A stretch of DNA of 64,000 bases from Lentilactobacillus senioris DSM 24302 = JCM 17472 (lineage in GTDB: Bacteria; Bacillota; Bacilli; Lactobacillales; Lactobacillaceae): NCBI RefSeq assembly GCF_001436555.1, contig NZ_AYZR01000004.1:62001-126000 (forward strand). The letters are read 5' to 3'. The notes below the pieces were generated by a model. It saw nothing but the letters and a program-made list of their open reading frames with translations. It made no database searches and was not told the DNA's origin. Made by a program: the position numbers and the translations under genes. Positions 8,926 to 17,001 of this stretch are shown here, piece by piece (within the stretch, counting starts at the first letter, position 1; each line of letters starts with the position of its first letter).

Positions 8926-9522
8926 TTGTTTGCAAATCTAATCAAGGCGACTCTAGCCTTTTTGGCAACTGACATGGACGACCTCTTTTTACTAGTTACC
9001 TTCTTAATGGTCGCCGTCAGTGAAGCCGCTGATAAAAAACGTCAGGACATCATTAAAGTTTTTATTGGTCAGATACTGGGATTTATCGTCATTGTTTTAT
9101 TAGCCGATTTAGGCGGCTTAGGCGTCAGAATGCTATCCAAAGATTTCATTGCTGGTTTAGGTGCGATCCCCTTATTTATGGGGTTTGAAATTTTTTGGAC
9201 TGAGCGGCATGCTCGCCGAGAACACCAAAAGAAAAGTATCAACCAACATGTAGTTTCAGTGGGATTTGTTTTCATCACTATCTTAGCAGATGGCGGCGAT
9301 AATTTAGGGGTCTACATACCATTCTTTTCTACCTTAAATAACACTGATTTAATCCTAGTGAACCTCTACCTCGTATTCTTAATCTGCTTATGGTGCGGAT
9401 TAGGTCTATGGTTCACCCACTTCAAGGATTTTGAAACTTTCTTCCATAAATACGGAGAAAATACTACAGCTATAATTTTAATCGTTTTAGGGGCGGCATT
9501 AATTTACCAAGGACTAAATTAA
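8926..9522 (+). CDS. cadD: CadD-family heavy-metal/cation resistance transporter
   Basis: This is a 198-residue membrane protein of the CadD family (LysE superfamily fold), linked to cadmium resistance in staphylococci and lactobacilli. Visible marks are the N-terminal ATDMDDLFLLV acidic motif (about 14-24), a second acidic motif ADGGDNLGVYIPF (about 120-132), and six hydrophobic segments. The start is TTG at 8926, chosen because AGGGGAG lies 5 bases before it. No cadC-type regulator is adjacent. The chromosomal, single-gene setting means metal specificity is uncertain; quaternary ammonium or other cations are alternatives in this family. Confidence 0.85.
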   Translation: MFANLIKATLAFLATDMDDLFLLVTFLMVAVSEAADKKRQDIIKVFIGQILGFIVIVLLADLGGLGVRMLSKDFIAGLGAIPLFMGFEIFWTERHARREHQKKSINQHVVSVGFVFITILADGGDNLGVYIPFFSTLNNTDLILVNLYLVFLICLWCGLGLWFTHFKDFETFFHKYGENTTAIILIVLGAALIYQGLN

Positions 9523-9534
9523 TATAACTTTGCC

Positions 9535-9569
9535 AAAGAAGGTAGAAGATTTATTCTTCTACCTTCTTT
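9535..9569. terminator. Intrinsic terminator between cadD and ppdK
   Basis: Arms AAAGAAGGTAGAAGA (9535-9549) and its complement (9555-9569) with a 5-base loop sit between the convergent cadD and ppdK genes. A run and T run are present on the two sides. Confidence 0.85.
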
Positions 9570-9573
9570 TTAA

Positions 9574-12192
9574 TTATGCAGTTTGTAAAATATGTGCCTG
9601 TGCTGCCGCCAAACGAGCAACAGGTACCCTAAATGGCGAACAGGAAACATAGGTTACTCCGATTTTTTCGAAGAAATTAATTGAAGTTGGATCGCCACCA
9701 ACTTCTCCACAGACTCCAATTGGTAGGTCTGGTTTAGTTAAGCGTCCCCTATTAACAGCCATTTTCATAAGCTCGCCGACCCCTTCAACATCAATGGTCT
9801 GAAATGGATCTGCCGGTAAGATTCCTTTCTTAATGTACTCTGGCAAAAATGACCCTACATCATCTCTGGAATAACCAAATGTCAATTGCGTTAAGTCATT
9901 AGTTCCAAAACTAAAGAAATCAGATTCTCGAGCTACTTGATTTGCAGTAACACATGCTCGAGGCATTTCCATCATGGTTCCCACGGTGTAGTCGATAGTG
10001 ATCTCTTTATCAGCTAACATCTCAGTTATTTGATCGGTAACTAGTTTGCGAACCCATCCCATTTCGGTTTGCGAATCAGTTAGCGGAATCATAATATGGG
10101 GATGAACAATCTGACCTTCATCAGATAACCGTAGTACAGCGGTCATGATGGCTTTAACCTGCATTTGATAAATATCAGGGAAGGTTATTGCTAATCGGTC
10201 ACCTCGATGCCCCAGCATCGGATTAATTTCTTTTAACGAGTCAATTCGTTCAGTTAAGTAATCCACAGATACATTGATTTGTTCTGCTACTTCTTGAATT
10301 TCAGCCATATCATGTGGTAAAAATTCGTGAAGCGGTGGATCAAGTAATCGGATAGTTACCTCTTTATCACCAGCCAACTTGTAAAGCTCATAGAAGTCTG
10401 CCTGTTGCATCTCTAGTAAGTGCGATAAAGGTTCTGCGCGTTGTTCAGCCGTTCTAGCCAAAATAACTCGGCGCATTTGCAATAATCGTTCCGGCTTGAA
10501 AAACATATGCTCTGTCCGGGTCAAACCAATTCCGTCGGCATCAAATTCCAACGCCTTTTGAAAATCTCTGGGAGTATCAGCGTTGGTATACACACCTAGT
10601 TTAGCAAATTTCTTCGCCCATTCTAACAATACCGATAAATCCCCTTTAATGGTGGCTGGGGTAGTTTCAATTGGTCCTAAGTACAAATTACCCGTAGTCC
10701 CATCAACAGACAACCAATCCCCCTCTTCAATCAATTGGTCCCCTACATTAGCTTGCTTTTTAGCGTAATTGACATTTAATTCACTTGCTCCAACAACTCC
10801 GGTCGCCCCCATTCCCCGAGCAACCACGGCCGCATGGGAAGTCATTCCACCTCGTGACGTTACAATCGCCTGGCTAACAATCATTCCTTCAATATCTTCT
10901 GGGGAAGTATCCTGACGCACTAAAATTACTCGATGACCTTCATCGCTAGCCTGCTTAGCGGTTGCTGCAGTGAAGTATACCTGTCCGGTAGCAGCCCCAG
11001 GAGAAGCTGGTAAACCAGTAGTTAAAACTGGATGTTCAGCCATTGTCTCCGCATCAAATTCTGGGTGCAGTAATGCGGTTAATGATTCCGGCTTAACTTT
11101 TAAGATGGCTTCTTGTTTGCTCAATAGCCCCTCATTAACCAAATCAATTGCGATTTTAACGGCCGCAGCTGGCGTTCGTTTACCGTCCCGAGCTTGTAAT
11201 AAAAACATCTTTCCGTGTTCAATGGTAAATTCTAAATCTTGCATATCATGATAATGTTGCTCTAAGGTTTTCGCAATATCTTGGAGTTGATCGTATAATT
11301 GTGGCACTTCCGTGGCTAACACTTCAACTGATTGTGGAGTTCTAATTCCCGCTACCACATCTTCACCTTGGGCATTTTGTAAATACTCTCCAAACAACTT
11401 ATTCTCCCCAGTGGCTGGATTTCTAGTAAATGCTACCCCGGTTCCACAATCTGCGCCGGCATTACCAAATACCATTTCTTGAACGTTAACCGCAGTTCCT
11501 AGGTCTTCTGAAATTTGATTTTCTCGACGGTAAATACGAGCCCGTTGATTATCCCAGGATTCAAACACCGCCCTAATGGCAGCAAGTAATTGTTCTTTCG
11601 GCTTTTGAGGAAATTCGCCTTTATCTGAATCACGGTAAATTTGCTTAAATTCGGCTACAATCGCCTTTAAATCTTCAGTTGTTAGATCCAAATCTGATTC
11701 GTAGTTTTTTTGAGTCTTAATATCCGTTAAAACCTGGTCAAAGGCATCTTCGGCAATTCCATAAACTACGTTACCAAACATAGCTAGTAATCTGCGGTAA
11801 CTATCGTAAGCAAACCGTTCATTATCGGTTAATTCAGCCAATACAGCAACCGTTTTATCATTCAAACCAATATTTAAAATTGTGTCCATCATTCCGGGCA
11901 TCGAAATAGCAGCCCCAGAGCGCACAGAAATTAATAAGGGGTTGTGTTCGTCCTCAAATCGTTTGCCACTAATTTCACTTAACTGTTCCAAAGCTTGGTC
12001 TACTTGGTGTAATAGCTCTTGGCCCAGTTGGTGATTGACTTGGTAATCATGGCAAGCAGTCGTGGTCAGGGTAAATCCTTGAGGGACTGGCAAACCTAAT
12101 CCGGTCATTTCGGCCAAATTAGCCCCTTTACCACCTAATAAATCGCGCATGTTCATATTTCCTTCAGCAAAATTATAAACTAGTTGAGTCAT
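9574..12192 (-). CDS. ppdK: Pyruvate, phosphate dikinase
   Basis: This cytoplasmic enzyme interconverts pyruvate + ATP + Pi and phosphoenolpyruvate + AMP + PPi. The 872-residue length is that of full PPDK. The N-terminal ATP-grasp domain (about 1-340) is followed by the swivelling phospho-His domain with GGMTSHAAVVARG (about 450-462). The C-terminal PEP/pyruvate barrel ends with the catalytic Cys in GVCGEVGGDP (about 830). The Thr next to the phospho-His, the target of the PpsR/RP bifunctional kinase-phosphorylase in other bacteria, is kept. A near-cre site lies about 70 bases upstream. A CcpN-like regulator is encoded directly upstream on the same strand, but a terminator separates the two. 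No ppsR lies in the window. Confidence 0.97.
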   Translation of the reverse strand: MTQLVYNFAEGNMNMRDLLGGKGANLAEMTGLGLPVPQGFTLTTTACHDYQVNHQLGQELLHQVDQALEQLSEISGKRFEDEHNPLLISVRSGAAISMPGMMDTILNIGLNDKTVAVLAELTDNERFAYDSYRRLLAMFGNVVYGIAEDAFDQVLTDIKTQKNYESDLDLTTEDLKAIVAEFKQIYRDSDKGEFPQKPKEQLLAAIRAVFESWDNQRARIYRRENQISEDLGTAVNVQEMVFGNAGADCGTGVAFTRNPATGENKLFGEYLQNAQGEDVVAGIRTPQSVEVLATEVPQLYDQLQDIAKTLEQHYHDMQDLEFTIEHGKMFLLQARDGKRTPAAAVKIAIDLVNEGLLSKQEAILKVKPESLTALLHPEFDAETMAEHPVLTTGLPASPGAATGQVYFTAATAKQASDEGHRVILVRQDTSPEDIEGMIVSQAIVTSRGGMTSHAAVVARGMGATGVVGASELNVNYAKKQANVGDQLIEEGDWLSVDGTTGNLYLGPIETTPATIKGDLSVLLEWAKKFAKLGVYTNADTPRDFQKALEFDADGIGLTRTEHMFFKPERLLQMRRVILARTAEQRAEPLSHLLEMQQADFYELYKLAGDKEVTIRLLDPPLHEFLPHDMAEIQEVAEQINVSVDYLTERIDSLKEINPMLGHRGDRLAITFPDIYQMQVKAIMTAVLRLSDEGQIVHPHIMIPLTDSQTEMGWVRKLVTDQITEMLADKEITIDYTVGTMMEMPRACVTANQVARESDFFSFGTNDLTQLTFGYSRDDVGSFLPEYIKKGILPADPFQTIDVEGVGELMKMAVNRGRLTKPDLPIGVCGEVGGDPTSINFFEKIGVTYVSCSPFRVPVARLAAAQAHILQTA

Positions 12193-12260
12193 AATATCCT
12201 TCTTTCTGGAAAATAATACATTACAATTATTATTTACAATGTAACTTATCTTCTAAAATA

Positions 12261-12276
12261 ATGCAAACGTTTTCTA
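12261..12276. promoter_or_regulatory. Near-cre site upstream of ppdK
   Basis: ATGCAAACGTTTTCTA matches the cre consensus at all but one position (T instead of A near the right end). It sits about 70 bases upstream of the ppdK start, within reach of its promoter. Confidence 0.5.
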
Positions 12277-12287
12277 AAGTTAAAAAT

Positions 12288-12334
12288 AAAAAACAAGCTA
12301 CTAAAGCGCTAAACACCTTGGTAACTTGTTTTTT
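12288..12334. terminator. Terminator between the CBS regulator and ppdK
   Basis: Arms AAAAAACAAG (12288-12297) and its complement (12325-12334) enclose a loop with a short inner stem. On the minus strand it is followed by a T-rich run, so it ends the regulator transcript and gives ppdK its own transcription unit. Confidence 0.7.
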
Positions 12335-12354
12335 ATTTAAAGACTTATTTTAAT

Positions 12355-12978
12355 TTATGAATCAGCCTGACCATTTTCAATAAAGTGTTGGAAAATGCGG
12401 TTTTTAGTAATTTTACCAATCACGGACCGACTTCCCGACTTATCAACAACCGGTAGAGAATCAACTTCATGGGTTAACAACAAACGGCCTGCTTCTAGGA
12501 TGGTAGTTTGCGGCGTTACCATCACGATATTAGGCATTCTGGTCATAACTACTCCAGCTGGAACCACCTTAGGGTCATCGCTAGTAAACGTAGCCCGCAA
12601 AAGATCTTTTCTTGAAATCAATCCTACCAGTTCTGAATCGTCATCCACCACGTACAAAGAACCAACATCTTCAATAAATAACTTAGTAATCGCAGCTTGC
12701 ATACTAGTATCTTCACTAATTTTAGTGGCTGGTAAGAGGATATCTTCAATTGGCAGATCGTATAGTTCATTGTAGTTCAACCGGTTAGCTGGATTTCCCT
12801 GGTAAATGTAACCTACTTTGGGCCGAGCAGCCAAAATTTCCACCGCTGTTAATAATCTTAAATCAGCTCTGATAGTTGGGACACTTAATCCTAGACTTTC
12901 ACCAATTTTTTCCCCCGTCATTGGACTATTTGCCTTTAGCATTTCAATAATCTTTTTTTGTCGCTCCGTAAATTCCAT
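12355..12978 (-). CDS. CcpN/YqzB-like HTH-CBS transcriptional regulator
   Basis: This 207-residue regulator combines an N-terminal winged helix (about 1-60, starting FTERQKKIIEMLKANSPMTG) with a pair of CBS domains (about 82-135 and 145-200). CBS domains bind adenine nucleotides. This is the domain layout of Bacillus CcpN, a catabolite repressor of gluconeogenic genes, and of the regulator that in many Firmicutes precedes ppsR and ppdK. Its place directly upstream of ppdK supports control of PPDK. The ppsR gene normally between them is absent here. The ATG at 12978 follows GGGAGAGCGGA. A DNA target cannot be read off with confidence. Confidence 0.85.
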   Translation of the reverse strand: MEFTERQKKIIEMLKANSPMTGEKIGESLGLSVPTIRADLRLLTAVEILAARPKVGYIYQGNPANRLNYNELYDLPIEDILLPATKISEDTSMQAAITKLFIEDVGSLYVVDDDSELVGLISRKDLLRATFTSDDPKVVPAGVVMTRMPNIVMVTPQTTILEAGRLLLTHEVDSLPVVDKSGSRSVIGKITKNRIFQHFIENGQADS

Positions 12979-13042
12979 TCCGCTCTCCCGTGTTTTAAAT
13001 CGATTAATAATACGTTATGTTTAATTTTAAGTATATCATTAA

Positions 13043-13753
13043 TTAATGATTTTGCTTCAAGTACCTCATTAAGTCCCCAAACGAATAGGCCCGACTCCAC
13101 AAGACCATTTTCCTTTGTCCGTTTTGTAGTTCATAAGCTGAAGTTTCCACCCGCACAGCCTCTTGCACTAATTTTTCACCTGGTTTTGCTACCTCTACAT
13201 TAGTCGACATTGTATGAAATTTCCCATCAAACTGGTACTTATGTTTCAGCAGCGTTAATAGCCAAGAGTTAGTTAACTCACTTCGATAGATTTGCGGATA
13301 ACGTAGATACGGCAGATAAACCGAATCAAAAAAGACGGCTTGACCATCAAAAGTAGTAACATACTTGATCTCATAGATATAATCATCATCATTAATTTTT
13401 AGTTTTTTCCGGATACTTTGTAGGCTATCATCCACAATTAACCGAAACGACGCTAATTTAACCTCGGCCTGACCTCCCATTTCCTTAATTGCTTCATAAA
13501 CATTAAAGTAATGCATTCCGCCTACTTCGTGTTCGCGTTTTTTAACGAAGGAGCCTTTTCCCTGAAAAGTTTCGATATAACCACTAGTTTCTAAGTCCTT
13601 TAATGCTCGCCGAATAGTAATCCGACTCATTTGATAATCTCTATGTAGTTTGCTTTCCGAAGGCAACTTAGTGCCTGGTAAAAGGACCTTAGACTCTATT
13701 AATTTAATAATAGTATTTTCTAATTTTTGATATAGCGGAATTCGAATAGTCAT
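13043..13753 (-). CDS. GntR/HutC-family transcriptional regulator (UTRA domain)
   Basis: This 236-residue regulator has an N-terminal GntR winged helix (about 5-70: LPSESKLHRDYQMSRITIRRAL is typical) and a C-terminal UTRA ligand-binding domain (about 90-230). UTRA regulators respond to sugar phosphates or other small molecules. It is transcribed divergently from the amidohydrolase gene, 190 bases apart, so that gene is the probable target. The intergenic region contains a 14-bp perfect palindrome next to the amidohydrolase -35 box. The ligand cannot be named. The ATG follows GAAGGAAT at a short spacing. Confidence 0.85.
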   Translation of the reverse strand: MTIRIPLYQKLENTIIKLIESKVLLPGTKLPSESKLHRDYQMSRITIRRALKDLETSGYIETFQGKGSFVKKREHEVGGMHYFNVYEAIKEMGGQAEVKLASFRLIVDDSLQSIRKKLKINDDDYIYEIKYVTTFDGQAVFFDSVYLPYLRYPQIYRSELTNSWLLTLLKHKYQFDGKFHTMSTNVEVAKPGEKLVQEAVRVETSAYELQNGQRKMVLWSRAYSFGDLMRYLKQNH

Positions 13754-13856
13754 ATTCCTTCACCTGTCTTATGAGTATAACCAGTTTTTTTACTAATTGT
13801 TATTTTACCTTAAAGTACTTATTAAATGGGCATTTATGCACTTATCATATTCCCCA

Positions 13857-13870
13857 AATTAACGTTAATT
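13857..13870. promoter_or_regulatory. Perfect palindrome, candidate operator
   Basis: AATTAACGTTAATT is a perfect 14-bp palindrome ending 3 bases before the -35 box of the amidohydrolase promoter, between it and the divergent gntR-type gene. This is the right place for a repressor site. It is AT-rich, so chance occurrence is possible. Confidence 0.45.
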
Positions 13871-13873
13871 TTT

Positions 13874-13902
13874 TTGACCATTTCCACTGTTAGCTATACA
13901 TT
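13874..13902 (+). promoter_or_regulatory. Promoter of the amidohydrolase gene
   Basis: TTGACC (13874-13879) is a good -35. TACATT at 13897-13902 with 17-base spacing, or TATACA at 13895-13900, can act as -10. The start codon follows about 40 bases on. Confidence 0.6.
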
Positions 13903-13943
13903 TAACGGGTAATTTAGTAAATATGTAGGGAGGAGCTTTTTAA

Positions 13944-14945
13944 ATGGTTGTTAAAAAAATTGCAATTGAGGAACATTTTTCCACACCAGAAAATAGTAAA
14001 CTCTGGAATGACTCTGGCGAGGCAGATCGCAATGGTAAAAGTTATACTGATTTTATCGTAGATCGGTTGTGGGATGATAACAAGGCTTATCAAGATGAAT
14101 TAAATCGGTTAGGCATAGTTCACACCGTAATGTCATTAACTTCTCCTGGGGTTCAAGGAATCGATGACCCTAAAACTGCAGTGGATTTAGCTCATAGTAG
14201 TAATCAAGATGCCTATGACCACTATGTAAAATCCAATCCAAAGCAATTTAGTATGTTTGCCGCAGTTGCTTTACAAGATCCCAACGAAGCTGCTAAGGAA
14301 GCTGAACATGCTGTAAAGGATTTGGGTGCTAAGGGAATTTTGATTAACGGTTACACCAATATGGGTGATGTTAACACTCCTATGTACTTAGATGATCCTA
14401 AAGTGGATGTTTTCTGGCAAAAGATCAGTGAATTGGATGTTCCAGTTTACTTGCATCCTAGAGAACCAATGCCAGCTTCTACTCAAATTTATCAAGGCTA
14501 TCCAGAATTAATCGGTTCTGCTTGGGGCTTCACTCAAGAAACCGCGGTTCATGCAATTCGTTTGATTATGAGTGGCTTGTTCGATCGTTACCCTAACCTC
14601 ACCGTTGTCTTAGGCCACTTAGGTGAAGGGCTCTCCCAAACTTTGCCTAGAACTGAACATCGCTTGTTCCGGCAACGAAATGGTGAAGTGAACGCCAAAA
14701 ACGTTAAACCACTCACCTCATACTTGCACACTAATTTCATGTGCACTACTTCCGGCCACTATGACACCGACGCACTGGAAAGTGCCATCGAAGCATTTGG
14801 CCCTGATCGAGTAATGTTTTCAGTAGATTATCCATATGAAAATAACTCTGACGCTGCTAACTGGTTTGACCAACTAAGTCTGCCAGAAGATATCAAGCAA
14901 CAAATTGCTTATGATAATGCGGCTCGCTTGCTTCACATTAAATAA
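13944..14945 (+). CDS. Amidohydrolase-superfamily decarboxylase (resorcylate/dihydroxybenzoate decarboxylase-like)
   Basis: This is a 333-residue metal-dependent enzyme of the amidohydrolase-2 (ACMSD) family. The opening IAIEEHFSTPE is the signature of gamma-resorcylate (2,6-dihydroxybenzoate) and 2,3-dihydroxybenzoate decarboxylases, with metal-ligand Glu and His. Further family marks are YLHPREP (metal-ligand His, about 172-178), LGHLGEGL (about 227-234) and FSVDYPYE (metal-ligand Asp, about 292-299). The expected role is non-oxidative, reversible decarboxylation of a hydroxybenzoate of plant origin in the cytoplasm. Other members act on related phenolic or cyclic acids, so the substrate is not certain. 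It is a single gene with its own promoter and terminator, divergent from a GntR regulator. The ATG follows GGGAGGAGC. Confidence 0.8.
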   Translation: MVVKKIAIEEHFSTPENSKLWNDSGEADRNGKSYTDFIVDRLWDDNKAYQDELNRLGIVHTVMSLTSPGVQGIDDPKTAVDLAHSSNQDAYDHYVKSNPKQFSMFAAVALQDPNEAAKEAEHAVKDLGAKGILINGYTNMGDVNTPMYLDDPKVDVFWQKISELDVPVYLHPREPMPASTQIYQGYPELIGSAWGFTQETAVHAIRLIMSGLFDRYPNLTVVLGHLGEGLSQTLPRTEHRLFRQRNGEVNAKNVKPLTSYLHTNFMCTTSGHYDTDALESAIEAFGPDRVMFSVDYPYENNSDAANWFDQLSLPEDIKQQIAYDNAARLLHIK

Positions 14946-14953
14946 TAGCAATC

Positions 14954-14989
14954 AAAAAACGCAAACTTTCCCCGAAGTTTGCGTTTTTT
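14954..14989. terminator. Bidirectional intrinsic terminator
   Basis: Arms AAAAAACGCAAACTT (14954-14968) and its exact complement (14975-14989) with a 6-base loop lie between the convergent amidohydrolase and aguR. The right arm overlaps the last codon of aguR. Confidence 0.9.
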
Positions 14990-15788
14990 ATTGTTTGATA
15001 AAGTTAAAATCCCGCTTTCCATAGTCTTCAATGTACTGATATAACACTAATTCCAATAATGCAATCGTTGAAATTTGAGAACTAATTTCAGTTTGGTTAA
15101 CAGTTACCTGATCCGTAAAAACGTAGAGGTTAACGTCACTTAAATTCTGAATAGTATTATTATCAGCTTCGGTAATCGAAACTATGAAAGGTCTTTGGTG
15201 TGAGGCTTCAAAGGAATGCATCATTTCTAAGAATTCACTATTTTGACCATCATAAGAAATAATAAACACTAGGTCATCTTTTTGAACCTGTTTCATAGTT
15301 ACTTGTCGAAATTCATAGTCCTTGGGATATGTAACCGAAAAACCGGCCATGCTGTATAAATAATAAATATACTCCGTTGCGTACTTACTAATGCCCTTAG
15401 CAAACAGGTAAACATTAGGGTGAGTAGCTAAATGGTTAACTATCTCGTTAATTTTAGTTGGTGAAATTACCCGAACAGATTCGGTAATATTTTTTAAATA
15501 CTCTTCTCGATAATCACGTTGTTGGACGGTAAATGGCATTGGCTTAGTAGCCGTTTGATTATTCAAGACGGTATATTTAATCACGGTGGTAAACTCACTA
15601 AATCCAGTAAAACCAATTTTCTTTACAAATCTTAAAAACGTAGCCGTAGAAACAAAGGTTTCAGCAGCCACTTCTCGAATACTTTGGTTTTTCACTTGAT
15701 CCATATTTTTAACCACGTAATCAAACAGGGCTTGTTCGCTTTTCGTCAATGAACTAATATGGGCGTTAACAATTTCAAAGAAGTTCAT
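14988..15788 (-). CDS. aguR: RpiR-family regulator of the agmatine deiminase operon
   Basis: This 266-residue regulator has an N-terminal RpiR helix-turn-helix (about 1-75: TKSEQALFDYVVKNM, then SIREVAAETFVSTATFLRF) and a C-terminal SIS phosphosugar-type domain (about 105-235). It is the last gene of the AgDI operon, 2 bases after aguA2, and is transcribed with it. RpiR-type AguR is known from the L. brevis AgDI locus, whereas E. faecalis uses a LuxR-type membrane regulator, so the type itself points to the L. brevis kind of cluster. It presumably senses agmatine or a related signal, which is an inference. Confidence 0.85.
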   Translation of the reverse strand: MNFFEIVNAHISSLTKSEQALFDYVVKNMDQVKNQSIREVAAETFVSTATFLRFVKKIGFTGFSEFTTVIKYTVLNNQTATKPMPFTVQQRDYREEYLKNITESVRVISPTKINEIVNHLATHPNVYLFAKGISKYATEYIYYLYSMAGFSVTYPKDYEFRQVTMKQVQKDDLVFIISYDGQNSEFLEMMHSFEASHQRPFIVSITEADNNTIQNLSDVNLYVFTDQVTVNQTEISSQISTIALLELVLYQYIEDYGKRDFNFIKQ

Positions 15789-15790
15789 CT

Positions 15791-16897
15791 TTAACTCTCC
15801 TTTAAATTACCTGGGACACTCGTTACTAGTGTGTGAATTCCTCCACCCCCAGTTAGAAATTCACGAGCTTTAATGCCAACCACTTCTCGTTCTGGGTATA
15901 AATTCATTAATTGTTGCCTAGCTAATTCATCATTGGGATCATCAAATTCCGGAAAAATAATTGCTTTATCAACGGTAATGTAGTTAACGTAAGTGGCCGT
16001 TAATCTTTGTCCCATATTTCTTGGTAACATCCCATTAATTGATTCTACGCCCTGCTCTTCTTCTGCCGATAACACTTGAGGAGCTGGCAATTTCATTTTA
16101 TGAATTTTAAATTTTCTCCCGGCAGCATCGGTTACTTGCTGCAGTTGCTCATAAGCAGCCTGACTAATAGCAGCTTGGGGATCATTAGAATCATCAGTCC
16201 AGGAAAGAACTAATTCCCCAGGTCTAACAAAATTGACCAGGTTATCAATATCCCCACCAGCTTCATCTAAGTAAAAACCTTCCTCAAGCCAAATTACTTT
16301 TTGGGCGCCAAAATAATCCGCAAAAATTTTTTCAGCCTGTTCTTTAGTCATGTTCTTATTGCGACCTTCAGATAACACTACCTCTTCTGTAGTAATTAAA
16401 GTGCCTTGACCATCAACAATAACGGAGCAACCTTCTAGAATCATTGAATTTTGATACACCGCTAAATTATCAATATCCGCTAATTTAACGGAAATTTGAT
16501 TATCTTTGTCCCATGGAAAATACAAACCATCAGTCAAGCCACCCCAAGCATTAAATTGAAAATCAACACAGCGCACTTCACTATCAGCATTTACTACATA
16601 AAACGGACCAGTATCCTTAATAAAAGCATCGTCACTACTCATTTCCATTACTCTGATGTTGTTAGGCAGCATTGCTCTTGCATTTCTATACTGGGATTCA
16701 TTAACTAACACGGTTGTAGTTTGGTAGCGGTCCAATATTTGTGCTAACTGGACAAGCTGCTTTTGAACTGGCTTACCACCATTACGCCAATTATCCGGAC
16801 GCTGCGGCCAAATTAAGTATCCCGATTGATGCGGTTCAAATTCTGCTGGTAATCTAAATTGATCTTGAGCTGGAGTTGTATTAGTTACTAATTCCAT
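15791..16897 (-). CDS. aguA2: Second agmatine deiminase paralogue lacking catalytic His and Cys
   Basis: This 368-residue protein of the agmatine deiminase family aligns along its whole length with the aguA product encoded two genes upstream. The Met at 16897 is preferred because GAGAAGGGA precedes it; a longer reading from 16963 lacks family similarity in its first 22 residues. The shared N-terminus ([12 protein letters not shown]) and Glu155 (LEGCS) are kept. The catalytic His216 of AguA is Asp216 here (GGDIDN against NGHVDN), and the nucleophile Cys356 is Thr355 (GGGGIHT against GGGNIHC). The protein is therefore predicted to be unable to deiminate agmatine. The reading frame is intact, which suggests a kept non-catalytic role or recent loss. 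Confidence 0.88.
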   Translation of the reverse strand: MELVTNTTPAQDQFRLPAEFEPHQSGYLIWPQRPDNWRNGGKPVQKQLVQLAQILDRYQTTTVLVNESQYRNARAMLPNNIRVMEMSSDDAFIKDTGPFYVVNADSEVRCVDFQFNAWGGLTDGLYFPWDKDNQISVKLADIDNLAVYQNSMILEGCSVIVDGQGTLITTEEVVLSEGRNKNMTKEQAEKIFADYFGAQKVIWLEEGFYLDEAGGDIDNLVNFVRPGELVLSWTDDSNDPQAAISQAAYEQLQQVTDAAGRKFKIHKMKLPAPQVLSAEEEQGVESINGMLPRNMGQRLTATYVNYITVDKAIIFPEFDDPNDELARQQLMNLYPEREVVGIKAREFLTGGGGIHTLVTSVPGNLKES

Positions 16898-17001
16898 TAT
16901 GCAAAATCCCTTCTCAACAAAGCAAGAGTGTCCCAGAAACATATATTTTCTGACACACCCCACTTCATTTATTAACTTTATCTAGAATATTTAGTTACTG
17001 C

